Below, piece by piece: positions 16,991 through 26,505 of a DNA stretch of 64,000 bases. Every line of letters starts with the position of its first letter. Position 1 is the stretch's first letter. The notes beneath the pieces are model-generated. The model ran no database searches. It was given only the letters and a program-made list of their open reading frames with translations, and was not told where the DNA came from. The position numbers and the translations under genes are program-made. Source of the DNA: Roseburia hominis (lineage in GTDB: Bacteria; Bacillota; Clostridia; Lachnospirales; Lachnospiraceae); assembly GCA_040702975.1 (NCBI GenBank), contig CP159990.1:1364001-1428000 (forward strand), written 5' to 3'.

Positions 16991-19900
16991 ATGAAGAAAA
17001 ACGTGTTACGTAAAGACTTTTTTATGGAAATCCGAAAGACGATGGGGCGGTTCGTGTCCATATTTTTTATTGTAGCGCTGGGCGTGGCGTTTTATTCGGG
17101 AATACGCGCGTCGGAACCGAGTATGCGGATCTCGGGAGATTCCTATTTTGATAAAAGTAATTTGATGGATATCAAGGTCATGGGCAGTATGGGGCTGACG
17201 GATGATGATATCCGCGCGATTAATGAATTGGAGGGAATTGAAGAGACGGAAGGGGCATATAGTAAGGACGTACTATGCCCTGTGGGAGATACGGACAAAG
17301 TAGTCCATGTGATTTCGGTGCAGAACACATTTAACACAGTGGCGGTAAAAGAAGGCAGGCTTCCGGAAAAAGAAGGGGAATGCCTTCTGGACGAGGATTT
17401 TCTGGCCTATGCGGATTATAAAGTGGGAGATCAGATTATATTTCGCTCCGGTGATGAAACGCCGCTTACAGACAGCATGGTCACGGACACCTATACGGTG
17501 GTGGGAATCGGAAATAGTCCTTTGTACATATCTTTTGGACGTGGCAGCAGTATGATCGGAACCGGTGAAGTCAGCGGATTTGTGATGGTAGATGAAGCTT
17601 CCTTTGATATGGATGTATATACAGAAGCCTATGTAAGGGTCAGGGATACATTGGATGAGACGGCATTTACGGAGGAATATGATAAGCTTTCCGATGCCGC
17701 GGTGGAAGCATTGGAACAGATCAAGGAAGAACGCTGCATGGCAAGGAGAGATGAGATTCTCGAGGAGGCTAATAAGGAAATAGCGGATGCGGAAGAGACG
17801 GTAAATGAAGAATCCGGCAAGCTGGATGATGCGAAGAAAGAGCTGGAGGAAGCGAAGAGCACTGCGGCAAGAGAACTTTCTGCTGCCAGAAAGAAGCTGG
17901 CAGATGGGGAGGCGAAGCTGGCAAAATCACAGAAGCAGATTGCAGATGGTGAAGCACAGTTAGCATCAGCCAGAACTGAACTGAATGCACAGCAAAAAAA
18001 GGTGACTGCGGCAAGACAAGAATATGAAGAAGGGGTAGCCCAGCTTAACGCAAAGGAAAAGGAACTCCTGGAAGGCGAAAAGCAGTATCAGGAAGAATAT
18101 GAGAAGAATATGCCGCTGATTCAGGAGAAAAAAGAGGAGATTGAAGCGGCAAAACCACAGCTGGAAGAGGGACTTGAACAGATCGAAGCAGGACTTACAG
18201 AGATTTTGTCCGGGCTTGATGCACTGTCGCAGCTTCAGGCGGGGATCAGTCAGGCGCAGACTGAGATACAACAAACGGAAACAGAAATTGCGGACGGCGA
18301 TGCACGTTACAGTCAGTATGAAATGATTCCGGAGGATGAGAGGACTGAGGAGCAGAAGCGGTTTCTTACGACCTGGAAAGCACAGAAGGCGTTGCTTCGA
18401 CTTAAGGCGACAATGTATCAGGCGGAAATTGATCGGGCTTTATCTGAGGCGGGATTTGCGTCAGTAGACGAGATGAACGCACAGATTGATAGTTTGCAAA
18501 AGAGCCGCCAGGAGCTGGAAGACAGTCAGAGTGAACTTCTGGCGCAGCAGGCGGAGTTGGAAGAAGGTGAGAGGCTCCTTCTTGAAAGTGAGCAAAAACT
18601 CGAAGAGACGGCGAAGGTCATAGAAGATGGAAAACGACAGATTGCGGACGGAAAAAAGACGTTGGCGACAGCAAAACAGCAGATCGACAGCGGACAGGCG
18701 CAGATAGACGCAGCCTGGGCACTTCTTGAAAAAGAGGAAAACACACTGGTCTCTGGAAAATCGGAGCTGGAGGAAGGACAGAAGGAGCTTGCCGAAGGGC
18801 GGGCAGAGTATGAGCAGGCAGCGGCAGAGGCGGCAGAGAAGATCGCGGATGGTGAGACGCAGATCGCGGACGGAGAAGAGGAATTAATAGAGGCTCGCCA
18901 GGAGATTGCTGACGCGAAAGCAGAGATTGAGAAGATAGAGAATCCCAAGTGGTACATACAGAGCAGAGGGGACGCTTTGACGGAATATAATGGCTACGGG
19001 GAGAATGCAGACCGAATGCGTTCGCTGGGGCAGGTATTTCCGGTGCTGTTTTTCCTGGTGGCAGCTCTGATTAGCCTGACGACGATGACACGTATGGTCG
19101 AGGAACAAAGGGTGCAGATCGGAACGTTAAAGGCGCTGGGCTATGGGAAATTCGCGATCGCTAAAAAATATCTGTACTACGCCCTTGCGGCAACACTGGG
19201 AGGCAGTGTGTTCGGCGCACTATTCGGAGAAAAAATATTTCCGTTCATTATTATTTATGCGTATAAGATCATGTATAAGCATATTCCGGATATCCTTGTG
19301 CCATACCATTTATCCTATGCGTTACAGGCTACGGTGATCGCGGTATTCTGTACTTCCTTTGCAACTATAGCTTCCTGCTATAAAGAGCTTGCGTCTCAGC
19401 CTGCGCAACTTATGCGGCCGCCGGCACCCAAACAGGGGAAACGGATCCTTTTGGAGCGGGCCGGCTGGTTCTGGAAGAGACTCAGTTTTATCTGGAAGTC
19501 CTCCATTCGGAATCTGGTGCGTTACAAAAAGCGGTTCTTTATGACGATTTTCGGAATCGGCGGCTGCATGGCTCTGATGCTGGTTGGATTTGGTCTTAAG
19601 GATTGTATTTACGAGATCGTGGAACTGCAATATGAGAAAGTCCAGTTTTATGACGCGTCCGTTTATTTTGAGGATAAGGCATCTAAGGAAGAAAAGGAGG
19701 AAATCCTGGATTATCTAAGTGGAAATTCAGCAGTGGAGGGTGCGATTCCGGTCAGAATGCAGAAAGTTGATCTGAAAGCCGGAAAGGAGAAACGGAGTGT
19801 GTACCTGACTGTTCCGAATGATGAAACGGAGATTGAGGATTTCTTAAGTTTTCACAGCAGAATCGGGGATGAGGTCTACTCTCTTAAGGAGGATCAGGTG

Positions 19901-20626
19901 ATTCTGACAGAGAAGGCGTCTCAGCTTTTGAAGGTGGAGGCCGGAGATACCCTGACAATCTCGGACGAGGATCGCGGTGACCGGGAGGTCGTGATTGGAG
20001 CAGTCTGTGAGAACTATCTGGGCGGGTACCTTTATCTCTCCAACGAGGCGTATGAGGAGTTGTATGGCGCACCTCCAAGATACAACAGCATTTTGTATAT
20101 GGTAAAAGCGGGAGAGGAAAAGGAAATCGAAGAGATAGGAACGACGCTCCTTTCCCATGATCAGGTGCTGAACGTAAGTTATACCAGCAGTATTGAGAGC
20201 CGTCTGGACGATATGTTAAAGAGCCTCAACCTGGTAATCGTGGTGCTGATCATTTCGGCCGGATTACTTGCGTTCGTCGTGCTCTATAATCTGAATAATA
20301 TCAATATCACGGAGAGGCGGCGGGAGCTTGCCACGCTCAAGGTTCTGGGATTTTACGATATGGAAGTGGCCTCCTATGTTTATAGGGAAAATGTGCTGCT
20401 TACCATCATCGGAGCTGTTTTAGGAATGGGGCTTGGAAATTTACTGCATCGTTACGTAATCGTGACAGTCGAAGTGGAGGAGGCCATGTTCGGAAGAACC
20501 ATTCACTGGCCCAGCTACTTATACAGCTTCCTGTTTACCGTGGCGTTTTCTGTATTTGTAAACCTGATCATGTTCTACAAGCTCAGGAAAATCGATATGG
20601 TGGAATCTTTGAAGAGCGTGGAGTAG
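16991..20626 (+). CDS. Giant FtsX-family permease with extracellular coiled coil
   Basis: This 1211-residue membrane protein has a first transmembrane helix near residues 15-35, a MacB-like periplasmic-type domain, then about 400 residues (roughly 250-660) of Glu/Lys/Ala-rich heptad sequence. Recurring QIADG, ADGEAQL and EELIEARQEIADAKAEI units predict a long coiled coil. Two FtsX domains follow: one near 690-800 (VFPVLFFLVAALISLTTMTR) and one at the C-terminus (about 1080-1200, LVIVVLIISAGLLAFVVLYNL and NNINITERRRELATLKVLGF). It partners the upstream ATPase. The coiled coil may reach the cell wall, as in FtsEX-type hydrolase regulators or host-peptide resistance pumps; this is inference. Confidence 0.88.
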   Translation: MKKNVLRKDFFMEIRKTMGRFVSIFFIVALGVAFYSGIRASEPSMRISGDSYFDKSNLMDIKVMGSMGLTDDDIRAINELEGIEETEGAYSKDVLCPVGDTDKVVHVISVQNTFNTVAVKEGRLPEKEGECLLDEDFLAYADYKVGDQIIFRSGDETPLTDSMVTDTYTVVGIGNSPLYISFGRGSSMIGTGEVSGFVMVDEASFDMDVYTEAYVRVRDTLDETAFTEEYDKLSDAAVEALEQIKEERCMARRDEILEEANKEIADAEETVNEESGKLDDAKKELEEAKSTAARELSAARKKLADGEAKLAKSQKQIADGEAQLASARTELNAQQKKVTAARQEYEEGVAQLNAKEKELLEGEKQYQEEYEKNMPLIQEKKEEIEAAKPQLEEGLEQIEAGLTEILSGLDALSQLQAGISQAQTEIQQTETEIADGDARYSQYEMIPEDERTEEQKRFLTTWKAQKALLRLKATMYQAEIDRALSEAGFASVDEMNAQIDSLQKSRQELEDSQSELLAQQAELEEGERLLLESEQKLEETAKVIEDGKRQIADGKKTLATAKQQIDSGQAQIDAAWALLEKEENTLVSGKSELEEGQKELAEGRAEYEQAAAEAAEKIADGETQIADGEEELIEARQEIADAKAEIEKIENPKWYIQSRGDALTEYNGYGENADRMRSLGQVFPVLFFLVAALISLTTMTRMVEEQRVQIGTLKALGYGKFAIAKKYLYYALAATLGGSVFGALFGEKIFPFIIIYAYKIMYKHIPDILVPYHLSYALQATVIAVFCTSFATIASCYKELASQPAQLMRPPAPKQGKRILLERAGWFWKRLSFIWKSSIRNLVRYKKRFFMTIFGIGGCMALMLVGFGLKDCIYEIVELQYEKVQFYDASVYFEDKASKEEKEEILDYLSGNSAVEGAIPVRMQKVDLKAGKEKRSVYLTVPNDETEIEDFLSFHSRIGDEVYSLKEDQVILTEKASQLLKVEAGDTLTISDEDRGDREVVIGAVCENYLGGYLYLSNEAYEELYGAPPRYNSILYMVKAGEEKEIEEIGTTLLSHDQVLNVSYTSSIESRLDDMLKSLNLVIVVLIISAGLLAFVVLYNLNNINITERRRELATLKVLGFYDMEVASYVYRENVLLTIIGAVLGMGLGNLLHRYVIVTVEVEEAMFGRTIHWPSYLYSFLFTVAFSVFVNLIMFYKLRKIDMVESLKSVE

Positions 20627-20671
20627 GCGCCAGGGGAAGTTTATAAATTGTTTATAATTTTAAGAGAATTA

Positions 20672-20698
20672 TTAGCACTCATATTAAATGAGTGCTAA
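20672..20698. promoter_or_regulatory. CIRCE operator (HrcA site)
   Basis: TTAGCACTC and GAGTGCTAA flank a nine-base spacer, an exact match to the CIRCE consensus. It sits eight bases upstream of the -35 box of htpG, so HrcA repression with heat-shock release is expected. Confidence 0.95.
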
Positions 20699-20705
20699 TT
20701 TTCTA

Positions 20706-20734
20706 TTGACATTTGGAAATTTGGGTATTAAGAT
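20706..20734 (+). promoter_or_regulatory. htpG promoter
   Basis: TTGACA (20706) and TAAGAT (20729) are 17 bases apart. The transcript would carry a leader of about 140 bases before the ATG at 20882. Confidence 0.8.
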
Positions 20735-20881
20735 ATTTCATAGACAAGATAAGAAGGTATCGGTCGGGCGTGAGACTGGAAGGTTTCGGACGTAAAAGAC
20801 CGGAATTTTATGGCGCAGAAAGGGATACGCTTTACTCTAAGATACCTGCAAATATAAAAATATTTTAAGGAGTGAATCAAA

Positions 20882-22945
20882 ATGGCAGCAAAAAAAGGAA
20901 GTCTTTCTATCAGCAGCGAAAACATTTTCCCGATTATTAAAAAATGGGTGTATTCAGACCACGACATTTTCGTGCGTGAGTTGGTTTCCAATGGTTGTGA
21001 TGCGATTACTAAATTAAAGAAACTGGATATGATGGGCGAATACGAGATACCCGATGATTATATGGCTAAGATTCAGGTACTCGTGAACCCGGAAGAGAAG
21101 ACCCTCAAATTCATCGACAATGGTCTTGGTATGACGGCGGAAGAAGTAGAGGAATATATTACGCAGATCGCATTCTCAGGGGCGACGGAATTCCTGGAGA
21201 AATATAAGGATAAGACGACGGACGATGAGATGATCGGACACTTTGGTCTGGGATTTTATTCTGCATTTATGGTTGCGGACGAAGTTCATATCGATACGCT
21301 TTCCTATAGAGAAGGTGCTTCTCCGGTACATTGGGTGAGCAACGGCGGAACCGAGTACGAGATGGAAGAGGGAAGTAAAGAGGGCGTCGGTACAGAGATT
21401 ACCCTGTTCCTGAATGAGGACAGCGTGCAGTTCGCGAATGAATACCGCGTCCGCGAGGTCCTGGAAAAATATTGTTCCTTTATGCCGGTAGAGATTTTCC
21501 TTGCCAAGGAGAACGCCGAGCCGGAGTATGAGACGATTCCGGAGGAAGAGCTTCTGGATACGGACGAGGTCGTAGAACATATTCATGAAGACGCCAAGAT
21601 GGAAGAAAAAGAGAATGAGAACGGCGAGAAGGAAATGGTAGAGGTTTCCCCGGCGTCTGACAAGGTGAAGATCATAAAGCGCCCGGTTTCCTTAAGCGAC
21701 ACAAAACCTCTTTGGACCAAGCACCCGAATGAATGCAGCAAGGAGGACTATATCGAGTTCTACCGCAAGGTATTTTTAGATTACAAGGAGCCGTTATTCT
21801 GGATTCATCTGAATATGGATTATCCATTCAACCTGAAAGGAATCCTGTATTTCCCGAAGATTAATACGGAGTACGATTCCATTGAAGGTACAATCAAGCT
21901 GTATAACAACCAGGTATTTATCGCGGACAATATTAAAGAGGTCATTCCGGAATTCTTGATGGTATTAAAGGGCGTGATCGACTGCCCGGATCTGCCGCTG
22001 AACGTATCAAGAAGCGCTTTACAGAATGATGGATTTGTACAGAAGGTGGCGGACTACATTTCCAAGAAGGTAGCGGATAAGCTGTCCGGTATGTGCAAGA
22101 CGGATAAGGAAAACTACGAGAAATACTGGGACGATATCAGTCCGTTCATCAAGTTCGGCTGCCTGAAGGACGAGAAGTTCTGCGACAAGATGATGGATTA
22201 TGTTCTGTTCAAGAATCTGGATCATAATTACCTGACTTTAAAAGAGTGCATCGAGAAAAACGGCGGCACGATCGTGGAGCCGAATGAGGACAAGGAAAAA
22301 GACGGGGAAGATGCAAATAAGGTGACAGAGGACACCAAGACTACCGTTTACTACGTGACCGACGAGCAGCAGCAGAGCCAGTATATCAATATGTTCAAGA
22401 AAGAGGGATTAGATGCGGTGATTCTTTCCCACAATATTGACTCTCCGTTTATCACACAGTTAGAGCAGAAGAACGAGCATGTACGGTTCCAGAGAATTGA
22501 TGCGGATCTGACGGATCACTTTAAAGAAGAGGTTTCGGAGGAAGAGAAAGAGGCGTTCAAAGAAAAGACTGACAGCCTGATGGAGATTTTCCGGAAAGCT
22601 CTTGGAAATGACAAGCTGAACGTGAATGTGGAGAAGATGAAAGATGACAGCGTTGCCGCTATGATCACGCTGTCCGAGCAGTCACGCCGTATGCAGGAAA
22701 TGATAAAGATGTACGGCATGGGCGGTATGGACGCATCAATGTTCGGAACGGATTCCACTCTGGTGCTGAATGCAAATCACCCGCTGGTACAGTATGTGGT
22801 GGAGAATAAGGAAGGTGAAAACACCGACATGATCTGCCATCAGCTCTATGATCTGGCTATGCTGGCGCATAAGCCGCTCAGCCCGGAAGAGATGACAGCG
22901 TTTGTAAAACGAAGCAATGATATTATGATGATGCTGACAAAATAA
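20882..22945 (+). CDS. htpG: Molecular chaperone HtpG (Hsp90)
   Basis: This 687-residue cytoplasmic Hsp90 chaperone has the ATP-binding GHKL domain at the N-terminus (FVRELVSNGCDAITKL, FIDNGLGM, and IGHFGLGFYSAFMVAD), the middle domain with PLWTKHPNECSKEDY and LPLNVSRSALQ, and the C-terminal dimer domain. It is longer than the E. coli protein because of acidic Lys/Glu inserts near residues 240-260 and 460-490. AAGGAGTG precedes the ATG. The perfect CIRCE operator upstream places it in the HrcA regulon, unlike Bacillus subtilis htpG, which is not CIRCE-controlled. Confidence 0.97.
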   Translation: MAAKKGSLSISSENIFPIIKKWVYSDHDIFVRELVSNGCDAITKLKKLDMMGEYEIPDDYMAKIQVLVNPEEKTLKFIDNGLGMTAEEVEEYITQIAFSGATEFLEKYKDKTTDDEMIGHFGLGFYSAFMVADEVHIDTLSYREGASPVHWVSNGGTEYEMEEGSKEGVGTEITLFLNEDSVQFANEYRVREVLEKYCSFMPVEIFLAKENAEPEYETIPEEELLDTDEVVEHIHEDAKMEEKENENGEKEMVEVSPASDKVKIIKRPVSLSDTKPLWTKHPNECSKEDYIEFYRKVFLDYKEPLFWIHLNMDYPFNLKGILYFPKINTEYDSIEGTIKLYNNQVFIADNIKEVIPEFLMVLKGVIDCPDLPLNVSRSALQNDGFVQKVADYISKKVADKLSGMCKTDKENYEKYWDDISPFIKFGCLKDEKFCDKMMDYVLFKNLDHNYLTLKECIEKNGGTIVEPNEDKEKDGEDANKVTEDTKTTVYYVTDEQQQSQYINMFKKEGLDAVILSHNIDSPFITQLEQKNEHVRFQRIDADLTDHFKEEVSEEEKEAFKEKTDSLMEIFRKALGNDKLNVNVEKMKDDSVAAMITLSEQSRRMQEMIKMYGMGGMDASMFGTDSTLVLNANHPLVQYVVENKEGENTDMICHQLYDLAMLAHKPLSPEEMTAFVKRSNDIMMMLTK

Positions 22946-23034
22946 TAAGAAATATAAAATGTTTAGTGAGGGTCTAAGAAAAAATGTGGACATTTTGAGG
23001 AAGATTCTATTGGAATTTAGATAGCGATAGTTGA

Positions 23035-23098
23035 AATAAGACCGCTCCGTCGGAAAGCCCGTGCCAAAAGGCATGGATTTCTGCGGGGCGGTCTTATT
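23035..23098. terminator. Convergent terminator between htpG and the araC-type gene
   Basis: AATAAGACCGC and GCGGTCTTATT form the outer stem, with an inner GCCCGTGCC/GGCATGG arm. It lies between two convergent genes and can serve both. Confidence 0.8.
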
Positions 23099-23108
23099 GG
23101 GTTGAAAA

Positions 23109-24005
23109 TCAGGTGGCTTCCGGCTCCTTAGCTTCCCGAAAAGCTTTCGGAGATATGCCGGTATGTTCCCGGAACACTTTATTGAAATAGGAAGGCGTAG
23201 AAAATCCGACCAATTCGGAAATTTTGCTGATGTTTAAATCCGAAGTGATCAATAATTTTTTGGAGTTTTCGATCCGAACCTGCATGATTACCTTGTTCGG
23301 GGTGAGCCCGAATTCTTTCTTGAGACAGCGGATAATATGTACCGGATGAAAGCTAAAATAATCCGCGATGCTCTCCAACGTAATCTGCGTGTGATAGTTT
23401 TGAGAAATATATTCCATAATGTTAGCAGCCAGCAGCTCGGAGGAATTCTGCTGGGGCTGGAACACTTGCACGAAGCCGAGTAGCCGCAGAAAGAGAATCT
23501 GGCATTCCAGAGGAGTGGGGATGGCCTGCCCTCGAATCTCGGTCTGCTGGTATTTGTCAATATTGGCGGAAACAAGTTTGGAGAAGATGGACAAAAACTC
23601 GCTGCTGGCAAGTGGCGTCAGCTTTTTGTAGAGAGGGAGCGCCAAGGTGGCAGGCTTGTCCGTGTAATAGCTTCCGGGCTTTTGTGGCTTTTTCTCCAGG
23701 CGAAACTCGGGGGAGTAGTAGTACGTGCCGTCGGTTCGAAAATGCAGCCAGTAAAATTTGGTTTTTTCGGAAACGATCTTGTGCCCGAAATGGGCGGAGT
23801 CTGGCTTTAGAATCAGCAGATCGTTTTGTTTTAAGTGGTAGCTCTGCGTCCCATCTGTGATATAAAGCTCACCGTATTCAATGAAAATCAGGTCGAAGAC
23901 ACCGATATTTTCCCTCTTGCCGTGGGAGTCCCCCGGGCGGTAGAGTGCCATCCCGGCGACAATAAAATGAGGGTATGGAGGTGTCAAAAAATTCACATAT
24001 TCCAT
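23109..24005 (-). CDS. AraC-family transcriptional regulator
   Basis: This 298-residue regulator has an N-terminal cupin sugar-binding domain (about residues 20-150, with IEYGELYITDG and LKPDSAHFGHKI) and two helix-turn-helix units at the C-terminus (about 190-290: TLESIADYFSFHPVHIIRCLK and NISKISELVGFSTPSYFNKVFREHTGISP is the second, quoted here only by its hallmark FSTPSYFNKVFREHTG). It is divergent from the sugar importer that begins at 24306, with 300 bases between, so control of that operon by arabinose or an arabinoside is likely. Its ATG at 24005 follows AGGAGGTAAT on the minus strand. Confidence 0.93.
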   Translation of the reverse strand: MEYVNFLTPPYPHFIVAGMALYRPGDSHGKRENIGVFDLIFIEYGELYITDGTQSYHLKQNDLLILKPDSAHFGHKIVSEKTKFYWLHFRTDGTYYYSPEFRLEKKPQKPGSYYTDKPATLALPLYKKLTPLASSEFLSIFSKLVSANIDKYQQTEIRGQAIPTPLECQILFLRLLGFVQVFQPQQNSSELLAANIMEYISQNYHTQITLESIADYFSFHPVHIIRCLKKEFGLTPNKVIMQVRIENSKKLLITSDLNISKISELVGFSTPSYFNKVFREHTGISPKAFREAKEPEAT

Positions 24006-24305
24006 ATAGTATTACCTCCTTTTTGCTACAAAAATGTTTAAATGAATGTTTCGATAGCTAATAATTTGATATTATTTTATGTCATTTGATGTATATAAAC
24101 AAGTGTTTATAAAAGAAATTTGGAAAAATGGTGAAATCGGAAGATGTTAATAATTTGCTAAAACTAAATGTTAATATTTTGCAATTTTCAGTCAGGAATC
24201 TCAATTTACAGTGCATGTTGAATTTTGTATAATATATCCAAGATATCGGACCGATAAAAGAAAAATTAAGAGAAAATGAGCAATGTATAGAAAAGGAGGA
24301 TGTTT
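24006..24305. promoter_or_regulatory. Divergent control region with importer promoter and palindrome
   Basis: TTTACA (24205) and TATAAT (24228) are 17 bases apart and drive the importer. TATCGG and CCGATA around a single base (24244-24256) lie just past the -10 box, placed as an operator. The rest is AT-rich, as expected for an AraC-type control region; no other gene is seen. Confidence 0.75.
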
Positions 24306-25586
24306 ATGAAGAAATTAAATGTCAAAAGATTATTGTCGGCGGTGCTGGCAGTGGCTATGATTGCCACTCTGGTCACAGGGTGTGGGGGAAACACTAAGGA
24401 GACGAGCGAGAACAGCGATGGGAAGGAAGAAATTGTGGTTTGGGTTAGAAATACTACCGCGGCATGTGTTAAGGATGCGGCAGACAAATACAATGCAAGT
24501 CATTCAGACGTGGAAGTGAAGGTGGTCGAGCAGGTGAATACCCAGATGGCGGATCAGTTTTCACTAGCCCTTTCCGCACAGGAGGCTCCGGACATCGTGG
24601 CTATCGACTGTACAAAGGTACCGTATTTTATATCGGTAGGTGCGTTTGTCGATATCACTGACAAATACGAGGCGCTGGATTTCAAGGACACATTCGGAAA
24701 GGGAATGATGAAGTCTGGCCAGATGGGCGGAAAGACCTATGCAGTACCGTTCGCACCAGACGTATCGGTTCTTCTGTACAATAAGGATCACTACGAGGAA
24801 GCAGGTCTGGACCCGGAGACACCACCCACAACATGGGATGAACTGGTTGAGTACTCGCAGAAATTGACCAACGATGATCACTATGGATATGTATATGCGG
24901 GAGGACATTCCGGTGCTTACACATTTACCATCATGCCGTATGTGTGGAACAACGGAGGAGAATTCCTGACAGAGGACGGAAAGACCTGCAAACTGGATTC
25001 TGAAAATGCGATAGAAGCGGTACAGCTTTTCTATGACCTCACCAATACATATAAGGTGACACCGCCGAGCTCGGTGACCTATTCCTGGGGCGAGGCACAG
25101 GATGCGTTCCTTACCGGAAAAGCCAGCCAGATCGTGCTGGGCAGTGCGGCAGTGTATAATTTTGTAAACGGAACCAGCAATATGAACTGGGGAGCAGCCT
25201 TGATTCCGAAGGGACCCAAGGGAATGGAGTATGCTTCCTTCTCAGGCGGAGACTCCATCGGTATCACATCCCAGTGTAAAAACGTGGAAGCAGCGTGGGA
25301 TTTCATCGAGTATTCTCTATCAGATGAAGTACAGGTTGACGAATTTGCAAAAGGCGGACTTCTGCCGGCGAGAAGTGACCAGTTTGACAATGAATATTTT
25401 GAGAGCACACCGCAGTATCAGGTGCTGAGAGAAGCGTTGGAGGTAGCACACACTCCGGTGGCAGTGAAATATGATGAAATGTATGATCCGCTGCTAACTA
25501 CGATGCAGAACTGCCTGAACGGAAAAATCTCACCGGAAGATGCGGTAAAGAAAGTGAAAACAGATATCGAGGCGATTCTGAACTAA
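24306..25586 (+). CDS. Sugar-binding lipoprotein of an ABC importer
   Basis: This 426-residue lipoprotein has a signal peptide with lipobox LVTGC (Cys near residue 21), then a family 1 solute-binding fold: VWVRNTTAACVKDAADKYN, APDIVAIDCTKVPYF, AVPFAPDVSVLLYNKD and TTWDELVEYSQKL. The ATG at 24306 is chosen over ATG 24300 because it has ideal spacing from AAAAGGAGG. It leads an operon with two permeases and a GH127-type hydrolase. The probable substrate is an L-arabinose-containing oligosaccharide, judged from the hydrolase. Confidence 0.93.
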   Translation: MKKLNVKRLLSAVLAVAMIATLVTGCGGNTKETSENSDGKEEIVVWVRNTTAACVKDAADKYNASHSDVEVKVVEQVNTQMADQFSLALSAQEAPDIVAIDCTKVPYFISVGAFVDITDKYEALDFKDTFGKGMMKSGQMGGKTYAVPFAPDVSVLLYNKDHYEEAGLDPETPPTTWDELVEYSQKLTNDDHYGYVYAGGHSGAYTFTIMPYVWNNGGEFLTEDGKTCKLDSENAIEAVQLFYDLTNTYKVTPPSSVTYSWGEAQDAFLTGKASQIVLGSAAVYNFVNGTSNMNWGAALIPKGPKGMEYASFSGGDSIGITSQCKNVEAAWDFIEYSLSDEVQVDEFAKGGLLPARSDQFDNEYFESTPQYQVLREALEVAHTPVAVKYDEMYDPLLTTMQNCLNGKISPEDAVKKVKTDIEAILN

Positions 25587-25614
25587 CTTTTTGACAAAGG
25601 AGAATGTGAAGAGA

Positions 25615-26493
25615 ATGAAACAGAGAAAAAAACTGAATCTCATATCATATTTGTTTGTACTTCCGGCTATGGTGCTGAATCTGGTGTTTTTTATCTATCC
25701 TTTCATTCAGACGGTAGTGATGTCTTTCTTTGACTGGCCGATGTTAGGAGAAAAGACGTTTGTTTTCTTGGATAACTATATCAACTTATTTCAGGATGGA
25801 CAGTTTTGGAATTCTCTGTTCTTCACATTGAAATATGCGTTATTTGTGACACCATGCCTCTTTATTCTGGCATTTGTCCTGGCTACCTTGATCAACGGAA
25901 GCTTTGCGGGGGTAAATTTATTTCGGTCAATATACTACGCTCCAGTGGTTATTTCCATGACCTGCTGCAGCATGGTCTGGCTGTGGATCTATAACGATTT
26001 ATACGGCGTGCTGAACTATATCATGCAGTTTTTGGGAATTATTGATGAGCCGGTTCTGTGGATGAATTCGGCAGAGACCTCACTTCCGGCGGTCATCTTT
26101 ATGGTCACCTGGAAGATGGCGGGCTTCTCGATGCTGATTATTCTCGCGGCATTCCAGACGGTGGACGACCAGGTCTATGAGGCGGCAGCCGTTGACGGCG
26201 CGGGGAAGATTACACAGTTTATCCGAATCACACTGCCGATTATCCGTCCGCAGGTTGCGCTGGCTCTGATTATGTCGGTTATCGGATCGGTACTCGCATT
26301 TGAACAGTTCCTGATCATGACAAAAGGCGGCCCGGCACAGACGACCACGACGATTGTACACTATATTTACAATACATCATTTAAATACTTTAAGATGGGA
26401 TATGGCTCCGCAATCACCATGGTATTGCTGGCTGTGTTGGGAGCTTTGAGTCTGGTGGAGTACAAGTTTTTAAATGATCCGACAATCAACTAG
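25615..26493 (+). CDS. ABC sugar importer permease, MalF/UgpA type
   Basis: This 292-residue protein has about six membrane helices and the EAA loop VYEAAAVDGAGKITQFIRIT followed by LPIIRPQ. The ATG at 25615 is preferred, since the earlier TTG and GTG codons overlap the AAAGGAG ribosome binding site. It follows the binding-protein gene by 28 bases and works with the MalG-type permease next to it. A shared ATPase must be encoded elsewhere. Confidence 0.92.
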   Translation: MKQRKKLNLISYLFVLPAMVLNLVFFIYPFIQTVVMSFFDWPMLGEKTFVFLDNYINLFQDGQFWNSLFFTLKYALFVTPCLFILAFVLATLINGSFAGVNLFRSIYYAPVVISMTCCSMVWLWIYNDLYGVLNYIMQFLGIIDEPVLWMNSAETSLPAVIFMVTWKMAGFSMLIILAAFQTVDDQVYEAAAVDGAGKITQFIRITLPIIRPQVALALIMSVIGSVLAFEQFLIMTKGGPAQTTTTIVHYIYNTSFKYFKMGYGSAITMVLLAVLGALSLVEYKFLNDPTIN

Positions 26494-26505
26494 AGGAGGG
26501 GAAAG

